Source of the DNA: Obelidium mucronatum
Taxonomy: Eukaryota; Chytridiomycota; Chytridiomycetes; Chytridiales; Chytriomycetaceae
Reading direction: 5' to 3'
Assembly (NCBI GenBank): GCA_025765595.1
Contig: JAIVFH010000001.1
Location: 1,051,897-1,115,896 of the forward strand
Length of the DNA stretch: 64,000 bases
Shown here: positions 11,067-23,397 of the stretch, one piece after another
How the letters are laid out: every line of letters starts with the position of its first letter
How positions within the stretch are numbered: the first letter of the stretch is position 1
Position numbers and translations under genes: made by a program
Notes under the pieces: generated by a model
Seen by the model: only the letters and a program-made list of their open reading frames with translations
The model's database searches: none
What the model was told of the DNA's origin: nothing

Positions 11067-11933
11067 ATGTTTCCATTCTTGACCTTGTGCGCTATTCTGG
11101 CGATTCTCAGTGAAAATGTCCAAGCTGTATCCTCAGCAACCCCACCACCCTTTCTGTACCGTTTTGGAGGTCCCGTAATCAAGAATATTGAAGTGAACCC
11201 AATCTTCTACGGTCATCACGCCCTTGAAAAGAAGATTTTCCGTTTCTATGGTGCGGTGGTTCAGTCTTCTTGGTGGTCTATCCTCAAGCAATACGGCGTC
11301 GAGACTGGTTCTATTGGCCAGTCCGTGTTCACCCCCGCCAAAAACCAGACATTGTACGATGCTCAAGACATCAAACCCATGCTCTACAATATGGTCAAAG
11401 CAGGAGTCCTTACTCCAGACTTGCAAGGTAACTCGTACTACCCAATTCATACGGCCGCCGGCATCAAGGTGATTTCGCAACAGCAGGGCGTTGATATTCA
11501 TTCCTGCACCGAGTTCTCGGGATACCATGAGAGCGTTGATATTTCTGATTTGGGTATTCCCGGCGTTCCATATCTCTACTATGGCGTTGTTGTGGACTGC
11601 AGTACCCCAGGAGAAGATCCCGCGCTTACGGAAGCCGCCATTTCATGGACCGCATCGCATGAGTTGGCAGAAGTAGCTACAGACGCATTGGCAAATGTAG
11701 GAATAGCGATTTTGAACAAGGAAGGGTTGGGGTCCTTGTGGAAAGTGTTACAGTACATTGGATGGTATGATGTTAATTTGGCGAATCCAGCAGAAACTAC
11801 ACCATTCGGTGAGGTGGGAGATTTGTGCGAATTTGAAACCAATTCGCTTGTGGAAATTGTTGGAGGAGATGGGCATAAGTACAATGTGACCAAATTGTGG
11901 TCAAATGCGGCCAATGGTTGTGTTTCCAAGTGA
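11067..11933 (+). CDS. secreted HE-motif protein, EXORDIUM/phosphate-induced-like
   Basis: Intronless, 288 aa. An N-terminal signal peptide is clear (MFPFLTLCAILAILSENVQA). The core reads RFGGPVIKNIEVNPIFYG, FRFYGAVVQSSWWSIL, then SHELAEVATDALANVG and a G-W-Y-D near the end, followed by EVGDLCE and a final cysteine. The order 'FGGPV..NVxVxPIFYG ... SWW..L ... HEL.E..TD ... GW.D ... E.GD.C' is shared with plant EXORDIUM/phosphate-induced proteins and related bacterial and fungal secreted proteins of unproven function. The HE motif resembles a metal site but no protease activity is established. A paralogue with the same motif order lies at 58485-59372. No frame breaks. Confidence 0.62.
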   Translation: MFPFLTLCAILAILSENVQAVSSATPPPFLYRFGGPVIKNIEVNPIFYGHHALEKKIFRFYGAVVQSSWWSILKQYGVETGSIGQSVFTPAKNQTLYDAQDIKPMLYNMVKAGVLTPDLQGNSYYPIHTAAGIKVISQQQGVDIHSCTEFSGYHESVDISDLGIPGVPYLYYGVVVDCSTPGEDPALTEAAISWTASHELAEVATDALANVGIAILNKEGLGSLWKVLQYIGWYDVNLANPAETTPFGEVGDLCEFETNSLVEIVGGDGHKYNVTKLWSNAANGCVSK

Positions 11934-11999
11934 ATGTAAGACAGACCTATAAATAAAACGACCATCAAATTGAAAGCAATTTATTTCATCTTACAGCTG

Positions 12000-13208
12000 T
12001 CAATGGAAGGATTCCAATACTTTTAATAACTGGTGTGCTCCCTTTTCCCAACCGACATCCAGCATTAAATCATGCGCGCAATTTTCCACAAAGATGGGTT
12101 CCAATCCGTACAATTTGGCAGTGTGTTCGACAATAGAGTTCGTCATCAATCTGGCGGCGGTTGACATTTGAGTGAGCGTTCGTTTTCACATACCATTTCA
12201 CCTGTCAACGCGTCCTCCAAAAACGGCGACTCTTCCAGAAACTTTCTCTGCCACTGTTTTTGGATCCGCAAATTGACCAGAAATCAAGGAAAGTGGCCAT
12301 CCAAATGACTCTACATATTCCAGCTCTTGCCAAAACTGAGAGCCTGCAATTCTCAGTAAGAAAGGTGCTGATGAATACTGAAATGGTAAATACCTTCGGC
12401 GCTGCGAATGTCGAAAGCATCTGACAGAAAAGCGCGATGGGCAAGTTCGATTGTTGCAAGTGGGGGGCGAATAGATGTGAATCGAAAGGGAAGCCATGGG
12501 TCAAAACGAATCCAGTTCTTCATGATCTCAAAACCATTGGTGGCGGGGAATGCAGCGAGGAGAACTAAGGCGTGAACAGTACTTGGACTGAGAGTGGAAG
12601 AGTTCAAGTAAATTTGGGCAAGACCACCGCCCGCCGAGTGACCGCAAAGAATAGGCGCTTGACCATTGTGCAAATTAGATATATGCTTAACTGCGTCATC
12701 GACCACGTTGCAATATGTGCCCTTTTAGAACAGATTAATCACGAAGATCAAAAAACCCCCAAAGAACCACCTTTGGTGTGGCAAACAGGGAGCGAAAAAG
12801 AGACATTCTGTCGGATAGACCGTGCGACGGCATCGACACGGCATAGGCAGGAATACCGCGCTGCGCCAGGAATACCAGGTATTTGCGGAAGCAGCGCGCC
12901 GAGTGATACCCGCCGTGCACAAACAGCACCGGACGCCGACTGCCCTGTGTAACGCCTGCCAGCAGCTCGACGCCGCCGTGCGCCGCTGTTTGCAACGCCT
13001 GGCGCCGGATCGCAACGAGCGGCGCGGGCAGCGCGAGGCGGCTGCGCCGGAAGCGCCAGTCCGCCGCTGCGTACGCAAGAGCGGCGACGGCAGCGGCGGC
13101 GATCAGCTGCTGCGCGCGGGGCGGCACTCTGCTTGCAAGAGCCGAGAGCGAATCAACGGCCGCAGCAAAGTCAATTGGCATCTGAGTATTTAATGTCAAC
13201 AGCATCAT
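12000..13208 (-). CDS. alpha/beta hydrolase (lipase/esterase-like), membrane-anchored
   Basis: Four exons: complement(12771..13208), (12394..12721), (12202..12343), (12000..12150), giving 352 aa with all junction phases consistent. An N-terminal hydrophobic segment (LIAAAAVAALAYAAADWRF) looks like a signal anchor. The fold motifs are in order: the oxyanion-hole strand VLFVHGGYHSARCF, the nucleophile elbow CGHSAGGG, and near the C-terminus VENCAHDLMLDVGW, where the His is the likely catalytic base. The substrate is unknown. ATG 13178 (MPIDFAAAV) is an alternative start. Exon 1 is strongly GC-rich between about 12820 and 13140. It is divergent from RanBP1, 104 bp away. Confidence 0.78.
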
Positions 13209-13312
13209 CGATAAGCATAACTGTCGGATGATGAATAATTATGGATTGAATATATTCACCACCTGAACAAGTTCTGTTTTCTTCGGTTTTTTTTCTTTAC
13301 ATAAAATCAATA

Positions 13313-14238
13313 ATGGCTGAAGAGGACAAGACTGCGACTGAACAGGTTCGGGCTTTATTTAAACCGCATTGGATTGCGCCTGTGAATTTGACTCGATTGG
13401 AGCATGGGTGGGCAGGAGGGCTGTAGTAAGGGATGAAAGTTGTTGAGGCCCAAGCTGCTGTTGGACATATGGCCATGACCCTAATGCTTCTGCCAGTCAC
13501 CGTTGCCATATTTTATTAACACTGCTTTCAACTTAACAGGTTGCTGCTGCTGACCCAGCGACTGCTACCAATGACAACGAAGATGGCGAAGTCGAAGCAT
13601 CACCAGAAGTTCACTTTGAGCCAATCGTGAAACTTGATGAAGTCGAAGTAAAGACATTTGAAGAAGATGAAGACGTTCTATTCAAGATGTGAGTGCCAGG
13701 CTCTTTTGTCTTGCTTTGAATTCAATTTTAAAACCCGAAATTTACTGTGTCAGGCGTGCTAAACTCTTCCGTTTCGATAAACCAAACAACGAATGGAAGG
13801 AACGCGGTACTGGTGATGTTAAGCTGTTGCAGCACAAGGAATCGAAGAAAATTCGTGTTTTGATGAGACGTGACAAGACGTTGAAGATTTGCGCCAACCA
13901 CTTCAGTATGTACCCGTGTATTCTTCTTTGCACGTTTACTAACAATTAAGCTTGCAACAGTCACACAAGACATGAAGCTGAGTGCCAATGTTGGATCTGA
14001 CCGTTCATGGGTGTACTCTGCTGCGGCTGACTTTGCCGAAGGCGAAGCACGTCAGGAACTGTTGGCCATTCGTTTTGGAAACTCTGAGAATGCTGACAAG
14101 TTCAAGGCCGAGTTCTTGAAGGCTCAAGCAAAGAACTTGGAGCTTGAAAACAGTGAATTGGTTGCTGCTGGCAAAGAGCCGAAAGCTGCTGCTGCCGCGG
14201 ATTCGTCGGATGATGAGGAAGAGGAGACTGATCTTTGA
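13313..14238 (+). CDS. YRB1: Ran-specific GTPase-activating cofactor RanBP1
   Basis: Exons 13313..13345, 13540..13688, 13754..13905 and 13961..14238 (203 aa). An acidic leader ([21 protein letters not shown]) precedes a Ran-binding domain: [33 protein letters not shown], then [16 protein letters not shown] and [15 protein letters not shown]. The tail is Glu/Asp-rich ([11 protein letters not shown]). This is the standard RanBP1/Yrb1 layout. The protein stimulates RanGAP in the cytoplasm and helps release export complexes. The first intron is longer (194 bp) with a weak GTTCGG donor, so exon 1 is the least certain part. No frame breaks. Confidence 0.9.
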
Positions 14239-14439
14239 TGTTCTTGCCGGGTCAATAAATTGAGCATGTTCACTTTTTGTTCACTCTGCACTTATGGATG
14301 GATGGAGCTTTCGGTTAACATTGATTCGTCTGATTGGGAGCAATCCAATGTAAGGGGTGCATTGTCGAATCGCCCTTCTCTGAGCAGGTGTTGTGGACGG
14401 TGTTTCTCACCCAATCTCTTTCCGAATCTTTCCGCCAAA

Positions 14440-17400
14440 ATGCCCCAAACAACAAACAAAATCCGAGTCTTTATTGATCGCGGCGGGACGTTTACTGACT
14501 GCATAGCCTTCATTCCAAGTAAAGAAGGCGGATTTACAACAAAGGTTATCAAACTACTCAGTGAAGACCCTGCAAACTACAAGGATGCTCCCACTGAAGC
14601 CATCCGTAGAATCAAAGAGTTTGCTTCAGGGAAAACAATTCCGAGGAAAGGAAAGCTTGACACGTCGGATATAGGTTTGAATGCGTTTGATATTAATCGT
14701 TTTTTTGACGCTTCAACCTGGCTCAAACCCTTGTTCAACTCAGAACTCATCCGTATGGGAACAACTGTCGCTACAAATGCTCTTCTTGAACGAAAGGGGG
14801 GACCTGTTTGTCTGGTTGTCACTAAAGGATTCAAGGATATTTTACACATCCAGAACCAGGCTAGACCCAAAATCTTTGATCTGGAAATCAATATGCCTGG
14901 CGTCTTGTATCAGCAAGTAATTGAAGTCGACGAACGAGTTTCTCTGGTTGGATATACTGCGCATGCGAGCGGTGTTGTGAAGGAAGAGGATATCCCAAAA
15001 GGTGATGAGAATTATGCGAAGGGAGTCACAGGAGAATGGGTCAAGATCCTGAAAAAACCAGGTATTTCTTCTTGATAGTAGCTCCTATCGGGCCTTTAAA
15101 TCGAAAACTGATGTATGCTAGACTTGGTACACGTGGAAAACACGCTTAAGGCTGTTTACAAATCAGGAATCCGCAGTATTGCCATCTGCCTCATGCATTC
15201 GTTCACATTTACAGGTATTTTTTAAATGTTTAGCTATGTGTGTATATCTTATTTTTTTAATTCGTAGAGCATGAAAACCAAATTGCCCAAATCGCAACCC
15301 GTCTTGGATTCACAAACGTTTCCACAAGCTCACAGACGACACCTATGATCAAACTTGTACCCCGCGGAAACAGTGCCGTCAGTGACGCTTATCTTACACC
15401 CAGCATCAAGACATACATTTCTGGATTCAACTCTGGATTTGACAGCGGTCTTACACAGAGACAGAAAAATGAAGATGGAAGCTCGGAAGGAGTGCGTGTT
15501 CAATTCATGAAAAGTGATGGAGGGTTGGCGGATGTGAATGACTTCAATGGTCTCGGCGCGATTTTATCGGGTCCTGCTGGTGGAGTCGTTGGATACGCTC
15601 TTACCTCGTATGATGCTGATGAAGGAACTCCCGTTATCGGATTTGATATGGGTGGCACAAGTACGGATGTGAGTCGATACGCTGGGAGATATGATCACGT
15701 CTTTGAGACGACTACCGCCGGAATTACCATTCAAGCGCCTCAATTGGACATCAATACTGTATGTTTGAATTTCTATTCATTTCTTTTCATTCTAACCACT
15801 GTCCCTCTTTCAAGGTTGCTGCAGGGGGCGGATCTCGTTTATTCTTCCGCAATGGAATGTTCGTCGTGGGTCCGGAAAGCGCAGGAGCGAATCCAGGCCC
15901 GACTTGTTACAAAAAAGGAGGACCTCTGGCTATCACTGATGCAAATCTCCTTCTGGGGCGATTGATTCCTTCCTATTTCCCAAAAATATTTGGGAAAACT
16001 GAGACTGAGCCGTTGGATTTTGAGGCCACCAAAGCGGCCTTTGAAGAGCTTTCTGAAAGTATCAACGGAGTTAAGTCTTCTCCGAAACGTGGAAAAAAGT
16101 CGGTGGCATCTACAACTTTATCAGCCGCAACTGAGAAAACCATGTCGTTGGATGAAATCGCTTATGGTTTTATTGAGGTGGCAAATGAGGCAATGTGTCG
16201 ACCGATTCGTCAACTGACGCAAGCGAAGGGTCATGATACCTTCAAAACATATTCTTGCATGCTTTGGAGGCGCTGGGGGGACAGCATGCATGCTGCAATC
16301 GCAAAATCGTTGGGAATCAAGAAAGTGCTGGTTCACAAGCACAGCGCCATTCTGAGTGCTTATGGTCTTTCTCTTGCTGATATTGTCCACGAAGTCCAAG
16401 AACCAGGTAAGATGAACGCCAATTCTCGTTTGGATTGTTTTTAAGTTTATTCTTCGCACTAGCCAAGAAGTCTTCGACATAAAGGAGCTGAATAACATCA
16501 AATCCCGTGTGAGCCAGCTTTCCAAAGATGCCAGAGCCCATCTTTCTGCACAAGGATTCTCCGAGTCCCAAATCATGATCGAACCATATTTGAATCTCCG
16601 CTACCAAGGAACCGACACTTCCATCATGACTCTTCAGCCTGAAAATTCATGGGACTTTTTAAGCGTTTTTATTGCAAACCACAAGCAGGAATTCGGGTTT
16701 ACGCTTCCCGATCGACCAGTGATAATTGACGACATCAGAATCCGCGCTATAGGAAAGGGAGCATCGGATGGGCATGGATCCTCTGGTGCCTGCAGTTCAT
16801 AAGGAAGTGGCGGCTTTGAAGCGTCGCCGCCTCGACGCCAAAAGCGCCGAATCTATTGAAGAAACATATTGGAAGCAAGGCGGTAGACGCGAAACGCCAG
16901 TTTATCTGCTTTCCAAATTAGTTAAGGGTGATGAGATCATTGGGCCAGCGTTGATTATTGAAGCAACGGCGACAATCGTGGTTGAGCCCGACTGCACAGC
17001 TATCATCACGTCGGAGCATGTCGTCATCTTGGTGGAACCTGCCACAAACTCCGGCATAGCAAAACAAGAAAACACTCAAATTGTTCAGGACCCGATTCTT
17101 CTAAGTGTCTTTGGTCATAGATTCATGAGTATCGCTGAACAAATGGGGAGAACACTGCAAAAGACATCCATCAGCACAAACATCAAAGAAGCGCCTTGAT
17201 TTTTCGTGTGCTTTGTTTGGGCCTGATGGAGGCCTCGTTGCAAATGCTCCACACATTCCTGTGCATTTAGGTAGTATGCAGGAAGCTGTGCGGTGGCAGA
17301 TGAAGCATTTGTCAGAAAGCGGGAAAATCGAGGATGGAGATGTTTTGATGACCAATCACCCAGCGGCGGGTGGATCTCATTTACCGGATATCACCATCAT

Positions 17401-19068
17401 CACTCCAGTGTTCAGCAGGTGGAAAGCTGGTATTCTTTGTAGCTAGTCGTGGTCATCATGCTGATATCGGAGGCATTCAACCGGGCAGTATGCCTCCCAA
17501 TTCTTGTGAATTGTATCAAGAGGGTGCTGCTGTGAAGTCCTTTCATTTGGTAAAGGGTGGGGTGTTTGACGAGAAGGGCGTGACGGATATTCTGTTGGTC
17601 AAGCCTGCGCAGTATGAGGGGTGCAGTGGAACTAGGTGCTTGAATGATAATTTGTCTGATTTGAAAGGTATTACTGTTTTGTTTGTTGATGGCCCCGTTA
17701 CTGATATATTTAACAGCCCAAGTTGCCTGCAAATCAAAGAGGTATATCTCTTGTTCAAGGATTAATTTCTGAATATGGATTGGACGTGGTTCAAGCATAT
17801 ATGGGATTTCATTCGAGAAAATGCCGAATTGGCGGTCCGAAACAGTATGTATTACGTGCAAACCTATACAAGGGTAATTCACCCATATCATCTATTCAGT
17901 GCTTACGGTGTACCACAAAAAGTCTGGTGCCGGTTCTTTCTGCTGAAGACCGGATGGATGATGGCTCAACAATTAAGCTGTCCATTGAGATTAATCCCAA
18001 AGATGGAAGCGCGACATTTGATTTCACAGGAACCAGTCGTGAAGTCTATGGAAATACAAACGCACCCAAGTCCGTTTGCTTTAGCGCGATCATATACTGT
18101 CTCCGTTGCCTCATCAACCTCGATATGCCACTGAATCAAGGCGCTACTACAGCCTATCACCGTTGTCATTCCAGATGGATCTTTGTTAAGCCCAAGTGAA
18201 AATGCTGCTGTAGTCGGTGGCAACGTCTTGACTAGTCAGAGACTTTGTGATGTGATTCTGAAGGCGTTTGGTGCGTGCGCTGCTAGCCAAGGTAGGACTA
18301 ACTTGCGAATTTCGAATTAAGTGTTCTCACTGATACATCCTGCCAAGGTTGTTGCAACAATTTCACATTCGGTAGTGGTGGAAAGGACAAGGATGGGATA
18401 GTAAAGGACGGTTTCGGGTATTATGAAACCATTGCTGGTGGATCAGGTGCTGGTCCAACATTGGAATGGACGCAGCGGAGTTCACACGCACATGACGAAC
18501 ACTAGAATCACCGATCCTGAGATTTTAGAGCGCAGATATCCAGTGCTATTGAAGCAATTCGCTTTGAGGCATGGATCCGGGGGAGAAGGAAAATTTAAGG
18601 GTGGAGATGGGGTAATTCGCGAGGTAAGAAGAGTTCAATTTCGAGTTTGAGCCTAATTTACATTTCTTTTATTTTATTTATCGAGCTTGAAGTTCCTCGA
18701 GACGTTGAATGTATCAATGCTTTCAGAAAGACGTGTTTTCCAGCCGTATGGTTTGGAGGGCGGAGAATCAGGGCAAAGCTGGGTTGAACTTGTTAATTCG
18801 AAAAAACCAACCAGCCGTTAACTTTGGCGGAAAAAATGCTACCATTGTTCATGCTGGTGATGTCATTCGGATTGAAACTCCAGGGGGCGGTGGTTACGGT
18901 GCCAAGGATTCACGTGACGCTAAACAAAAGCGTAGTACCGCCACGAAACGAAAAGCTGCATCCGAAACGGATGAGGAGAAATTCACACCTTCGAAGTCTC
19001 TACGCTCATCTGTCCGGCTTGCTGGCGGCAGTTTAGCGGCGTTGGAGGATGCTCAGAGAGATTTCTGA
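14440..19068 (+). CDS. OXP1: 5-oxoprolinase (ATP-hydrolysing)
   Basis: Nine exons fit: 14440..15061, 15122..15214, 15268..15758, 15816..16406, 16468..17667, 17717..17844, 17900..18291, 18348..18623, 18693..19068. N-terminal hydantoinase A-type half: [67 protein letters not shown]. HyuB-type half: [79 protein letters not shown]. It hydrolyses 5-oxoproline to glutamate in the glutathione cycle. Exons 1-3 are intact. From 16255 on about twelve single-base breaks occur, all +1 (three within 16250-16300, others near 16770, 17196, 17415, 17733, 17805, 17935, 18150, 18465 and 18775). The C-terminus has an unusual basic tail ([20 protein letters not shown]). Without correction the gene reads as a pseudogene. 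Confidence 0.9.
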
Positions 19069-19316
19069 TGGGATTTTGGAAGCAATTTGTTTGTTGGTCA
19101 AGGATTGCATTTCAGCGAGCTAATAAACGAGTGAAATCCTGGCAAGTAATCTTTCTGTTAATTTATTAATTTATAGATGTGATAAGTTCAGTGAAGTCAA
19201 ATATAATGTTCGCATGATTAAATCAAGAAAGTGCTCTATGTCGAAATCAGAAAGAAGTTAAAGGTTCAAAATGGCTTGGTATAAATCCTGTGTCGCAAAG
19301 TTAGAGGGAGCCGAAA

Positions 19317-20469
19317 ATGCTCTCAAAAACTATTTTCTTCGCAATTACTCTTGCCGGTCCTCTTGCCACCCTTGCTTTTGCCAGTGCACCAGCTCCTCGT
19401 GATGCACCACATGCCAACTGTTTAGCTGATGTGATCACAAGCCGGGGCATTGAGATCAAGAGTCTGGAGCGTAGAGCTTCGTGGTCTTATGAAGGTACTA
19501 CTTTTGTTTGCTTTTTTGATACAACAGTCTCTATTTAAAATCTACGAACCAGGCGAGAGCGGGGTATCGCATTGGGGTGACTTCAACACGACTTGTGAGA
19601 AAGGGTATGATAGGATAGACACAGTGTGCCGAGCGGGTAGAGGTTGTTATTTGATCCGATAACTCCGATTTTTTTTTTCAGAGAGTACCAAAGTCCAATC
19701 AACTTTGAGGGAGACAAGTTCTTGGTTGATAAACAACCAGCTCTTTCATGGGCTTCACTCACAACTCCATTCGAGTTCATCAACAACGGCCATACCGTCC
19801 AGTTGCAATTGAAGCAATCCTCGCCAGCCCTTCTCTCCCATCAGATTAACGGTATCCATTATACTGTTCAGCAAGTGCATTTTCACTCACCCAGTGAGCA
19901 TCATGTGGATGAAAAATGTGGGTATACTCTACGAACAGACGACAGTGCTAACAAATATCACTAAACAGATTTTGCCCTCGAAGCTCACTTTGTCCATGCG
20001 TCAGATGATGGAAAGCTGAACGTGATTGGAGTCTTCTTTGAGCTTGGCGACGAGAATCCCTGGATCCAGCAATTCGTTGACAAAGTAACATTGATTGTGG
20101 CAACAATATGCTGCTAACTGTGTCAAATTCCAGATTCCAGAAAATTCGAATGTCACCACAAGAATCCCTTCGTTAGATATGAGTCCTATCATTTCTGCAT
20201 TGAGTCGTTCCAAGTTCTTCTCTTACACTGGTTCCTTGACCACCCCTCCTTGTACTGAAGGCGTGCTTTGGCTGGTTGCGGAAGAACCTCTTCAAATCTC
20301 TGTTTCGCAGTTCAAGAAACTTACCAAGGTCATGCCTTTCAATTCCAGAACTACTCAATCAAACAAATCTACTCCTCCTGTCGTTACCAAGAATCTGCTG
20401 AGTGGCGCTAACAAGATGACTGTTACTGCTTTTGGTGCTCTGACTGCCGCTACCGCGTTTCTCCTTTAA
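19317..20469 (+). CDS. secreted alpha-carbonic anhydrase (1 of 4)
   Basis: Five exons: 19317..19494, 19553..19604, 19682..19917, 19969..20084, 20134..20469 (305 aa). Signal peptide MLSKTIFFAITLAGPLATLAF. A conserved pro-segment NCLADVITSRGIEI..LERR precedes the catalytic fold. Zinc ligands are visible in QVHFHSPSEHHVDEK (first two His) and EAHFVH (third His). YQSPINFEG and SYTGSLTTPPCTEGVLW are family hallmarks. A hydrophobic C-terminus (LTAATAFLL) suggests a GPI signal. It converts CO2 and bicarbonate at the cell surface. First of three tandem copies with shared intron positions. Confidence 0.9.
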
Positions 20470-20566
20470 TAAGTCCTCTTCATACAAGTGTCTTTTCCCA
20501 TTTCGTTTTCAAAATATGAAATTTTGGTTATTTGCATGTGGCTGGAAAAAAATAAACCTGGAAACA

Positions 20567-21754
20567 ATGAAAGTAACGCTCCTTGTCACTCTTGCCACTC
20601 TCGTCCTTGCGGCACCGCCTGTCAAAAGGGATTCCAGTCACCAGAACTGCCTTGCGGATGTTATTACTGAAAGGGGCATTGAAATCAAGAATCTTGAACG
20701 CCGATCATCATGGTCGTACGAGGGTGAGTGAGAGATACGTGGTATGCAATAGTGCGGATTTTAATAATAGGGTTATGTAGGCAAGAGTGGCGTGTCGCAC
20801 TGGGGTGAATTCAGCACTACTTGTGAGAAAGGGTAAGTAACAAGAGCCTTATTATGGACTCGAACTCTTAACGCCACCCACAGAGAGTACCAATCTCCGA
20901 TCAACTTTGAAGGAGAAGAGCTTTTGGTTGGCAAGAAGCCATCATTGTCCTGGGCTTCACTTACAACTCCCTTCGAGTTCTTGAACAACGGACACACTGT
21001 TCAACTCCAGTTGAAGCAATCCACTCCAGCTCTACTCTCCCACGAGATCAACGGTATCGATTACACTGTCCAACAAGTTCATTTCCATTCTCCAAGTGAA
21101 CACCATGTTGACGAGAAGTGTGAGTATTTACGAGCTTGTTTCACAGTTACAAGTGCTGACTTCTGACATCTCCGTCTACAGACTTCCCACTCGAAGCTCA
21201 CTTTGTTCATGCTTCTACTGATGGAAAGCTTAACGTAATTGGTGTCTTTTTCGAGATTGGTGCCGAGAATCCATGGATCAACCAGTTTGTCAACAATGTA
21301 AGGTTATACAAAACGTGAAGAAAGCACAATCTCTAAAACAACATTACCGTTCTCTTAGATCCCACAAACCGCAAACTCTACTACTACAATTCCCTCATTG
21401 GATCTTACTTCCATAATATCTGCGCTTGGAAGCTCAAAGTTCTATTCTTACACTGGCTCTTTGACAACTCCACCATGTACTGAAGGTGTCTTGTGGCTTG
21501 TGGCTCAAGAACCATTGAAGGTCTCGCAGGCCCAATTGGACAAGTTGACAAAGGTGATGCCTTTCAATTCCAGAACGACTCAAGCCAACAAGTCTGGGGA
21601 AAAGGTTGAAGAGAAGCACGATGAGCCTTACCACGCTCCGGCTGCTTCGGTATACACTGCCGCTACTGTTAAACCTGTCACTGGTCTCTACAGCTCTGCT
21701 ACAAGTGCGGTTGCTGGAGTTCTTGTGTCACTGCTTGCTTCTATGCTTTTTTGA
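20567..21754 (+). CDS. secreted alpha-carbonic anhydrase (2 of 4)
   Basis: Five exons: 20567..20723, 20781..20832, 20884..21119, 21182..21297, 21359..21754 (318 aa). Start chosen at the ATG that opens the signal peptide MKVTLLVTLATLVLAAPPVK; an in-frame ATG 17 codons upstream would bury it. Same order as copy 1: NCLADVITERGIEI..LERR, YQSPINFEG, HFHSPSEHHVDEK, EAHFVH, SYTGSLTTPPCTEGVLW. The C-terminus has a Ser/Thr/Ala-rich stretch and a hydrophobic end (VAGVLVSLLASMLF), consistent with GPI anchoring. Begins 97 bp after copy 1. Confidence 0.9.
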
Positions 21755-22150
21755 CAAGTTTCCGCACTTTCTCTGTTATTTTAACTTTTATGTCTCTGTT
21801 GTCGATTTTTCGTATTAAAGACGGATTTACGGTTTTATTCTAAAAGAAATATTAATAATTTCATAATGACAATATATCATTAGCGTGTGGCTTGGTATGG
21901 CAACTCCTTCAATATCAATTCCACGAAACCACACAGGAAAACAACGTAGCTTTATTCCGAAATAAGGAACATTGAACGAACCGACATGGTTTACCTACAG
22001 CTTCATTTTTGGTGGTGTTTTTGAATCTGGTATAAATGTCAAGTAATTCATTATGAAGAGTGTCATCATTCCAAAAATTCATGATTGGTTTCATAAACGC
22101 ATTCATATAAAAGCAAAGGAAAACCCTCCCAATGTTCTCTATCACTTCAA
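21755..22150. other. intergenic between carbonic anhydrases 2 and 3
   Basis: AT-rich 3' flank with an AATAAT-type signal after copy 2, then the presumed promoter of copy 3 (TATAAAAGC at about 22107-22115). No coherent coding frame. Confidence 0.5.
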
Positions 22151-23366
22151 ATGCCAATTGCACTCAACTTCCTCCTTCTTGCTGCTGCTGCATTGGCAGC
22201 TCCAATCTCCGACGCTGAAATTGAACAAAACTGTCTCGCCGATATCATTGTTGAGCGAGGCGTTGAAATGCGTCACCTCGAACGTCGTTCAGCAGGATCT
22301 TTCTCATATGAAGGTGAAACCGGTGTTTCTCACTGGGGACAGTTCAGCACCACCTGCGAGAAGGGGTTAGTTCAGAACTTGCCAGCTGTATTACCTGTCT
22401 GACACCAACTTCAATAGAGAATTCCAATCGCCAATCAACTTTGCCGGTGAAAAGTTCTTGATTGAAGGAAAGCCGGAATTGACCTGGGCCTCCTTGACTA
22501 AGCCATTTGAATTCCTCAACAACGGTCACACACTTCAACTCCAACTGAAGCAATCCACACCTGCACTTTTATCCCATGAAATCAACGGTCTTGATTACAC
22601 TGTGCAACAAGTACACTTCCACTCGCCAAGTGAACACCACATTGAAGAAAAATGTAAGTTTGAGCTGTCGTTGTCCCCAATATCCCAACCGCACTAACCA
22701 AAAATAATCGCATTCTCAGACTTCCCTCTCGAGGCCCACTTTGTGCACGCAACCGCTGACGGAAAACTGAACGTCATTGGCCTCTTTTTCGAGATTGGCG
22801 ACGAGAACCCATGGTTCGAGCAATTCATTGACAACATCCCCACCGCCACAAACCAAACAACCAAAGTCAACCGCCTCAACATGAACCCAATCATCAGCGC
22901 GATTGAAGACTCTGAATTCTTTTCTTACACTGGTTCCTTGACTACCCCACCGTGCACGGAAGGAGTCCTCTGGCTCGTTGCTCGTGAGCCTTTGTCGATT
23001 TCTCAAGACCAGTTGGAAAAGTTGACCAAGGTTATGCCATTCAACTCCAGAACTACTCAAACAAATAAATCTAAGGGAGTTGCTGGTGCTGAAGGAGAAC
23101 ATGGCGGCGCCACTGGTGGAGAGCACAAGGCTGAGTCTCCCAAAGCTGCTGAAGCTCCAAAGGCCGCTGGAAGCCATGGAGAGGCGCCAAAGCTTGTTGC
23201 TGGTAACAGAGTTGGCGGATCTAAAGCAGAAGTTGTTAAATCTACTACTACCACAGCAACAACATGGACCACTACCGCTACAACAAAACAAGGATCCCTT
23301 CTCAATTCTTCTGCCTCCAAAGTCGCATCTGCATTTTCATTGCTTCTTTTTGCATTCATTTTGTAA
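22151..23366 (+). CDS. secreted alpha-carbonic anhydrase (3 of 4), two introns lost
   Basis: Three exons: 22151..22365, 22418..22653, 22720..23366 (365 aa). Signal peptide MPIALNFLLLAAAALAAPIS, then NCLADIIVERGVEM..LERR, FQSPINFAG, HFHSPSEHHIEEK, EAHFVH and SYTGSLTTPPCTEGVLW. Compared with copies 1, 2 and 4 the first and last introns are absent, with clean in-frame fusion of the exons. A long Ala/Gly/Glu/Thr-rich stalk (GEHGGATGGEHKAESPKAAE) leads to a hydrophobic GPI-type end (AFSLLLFAFIL). Confidence 0.9.
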
Positions 23367-23397
23367 TTTAATAAAACACATTAATCAAACCAAAAAT

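Noticed and set aside
16245..16305. Micro-introns as an explanation for the frame breaks
   Set aside because: At conserved sites the surplus is exactly one base per break, too little for any intron.
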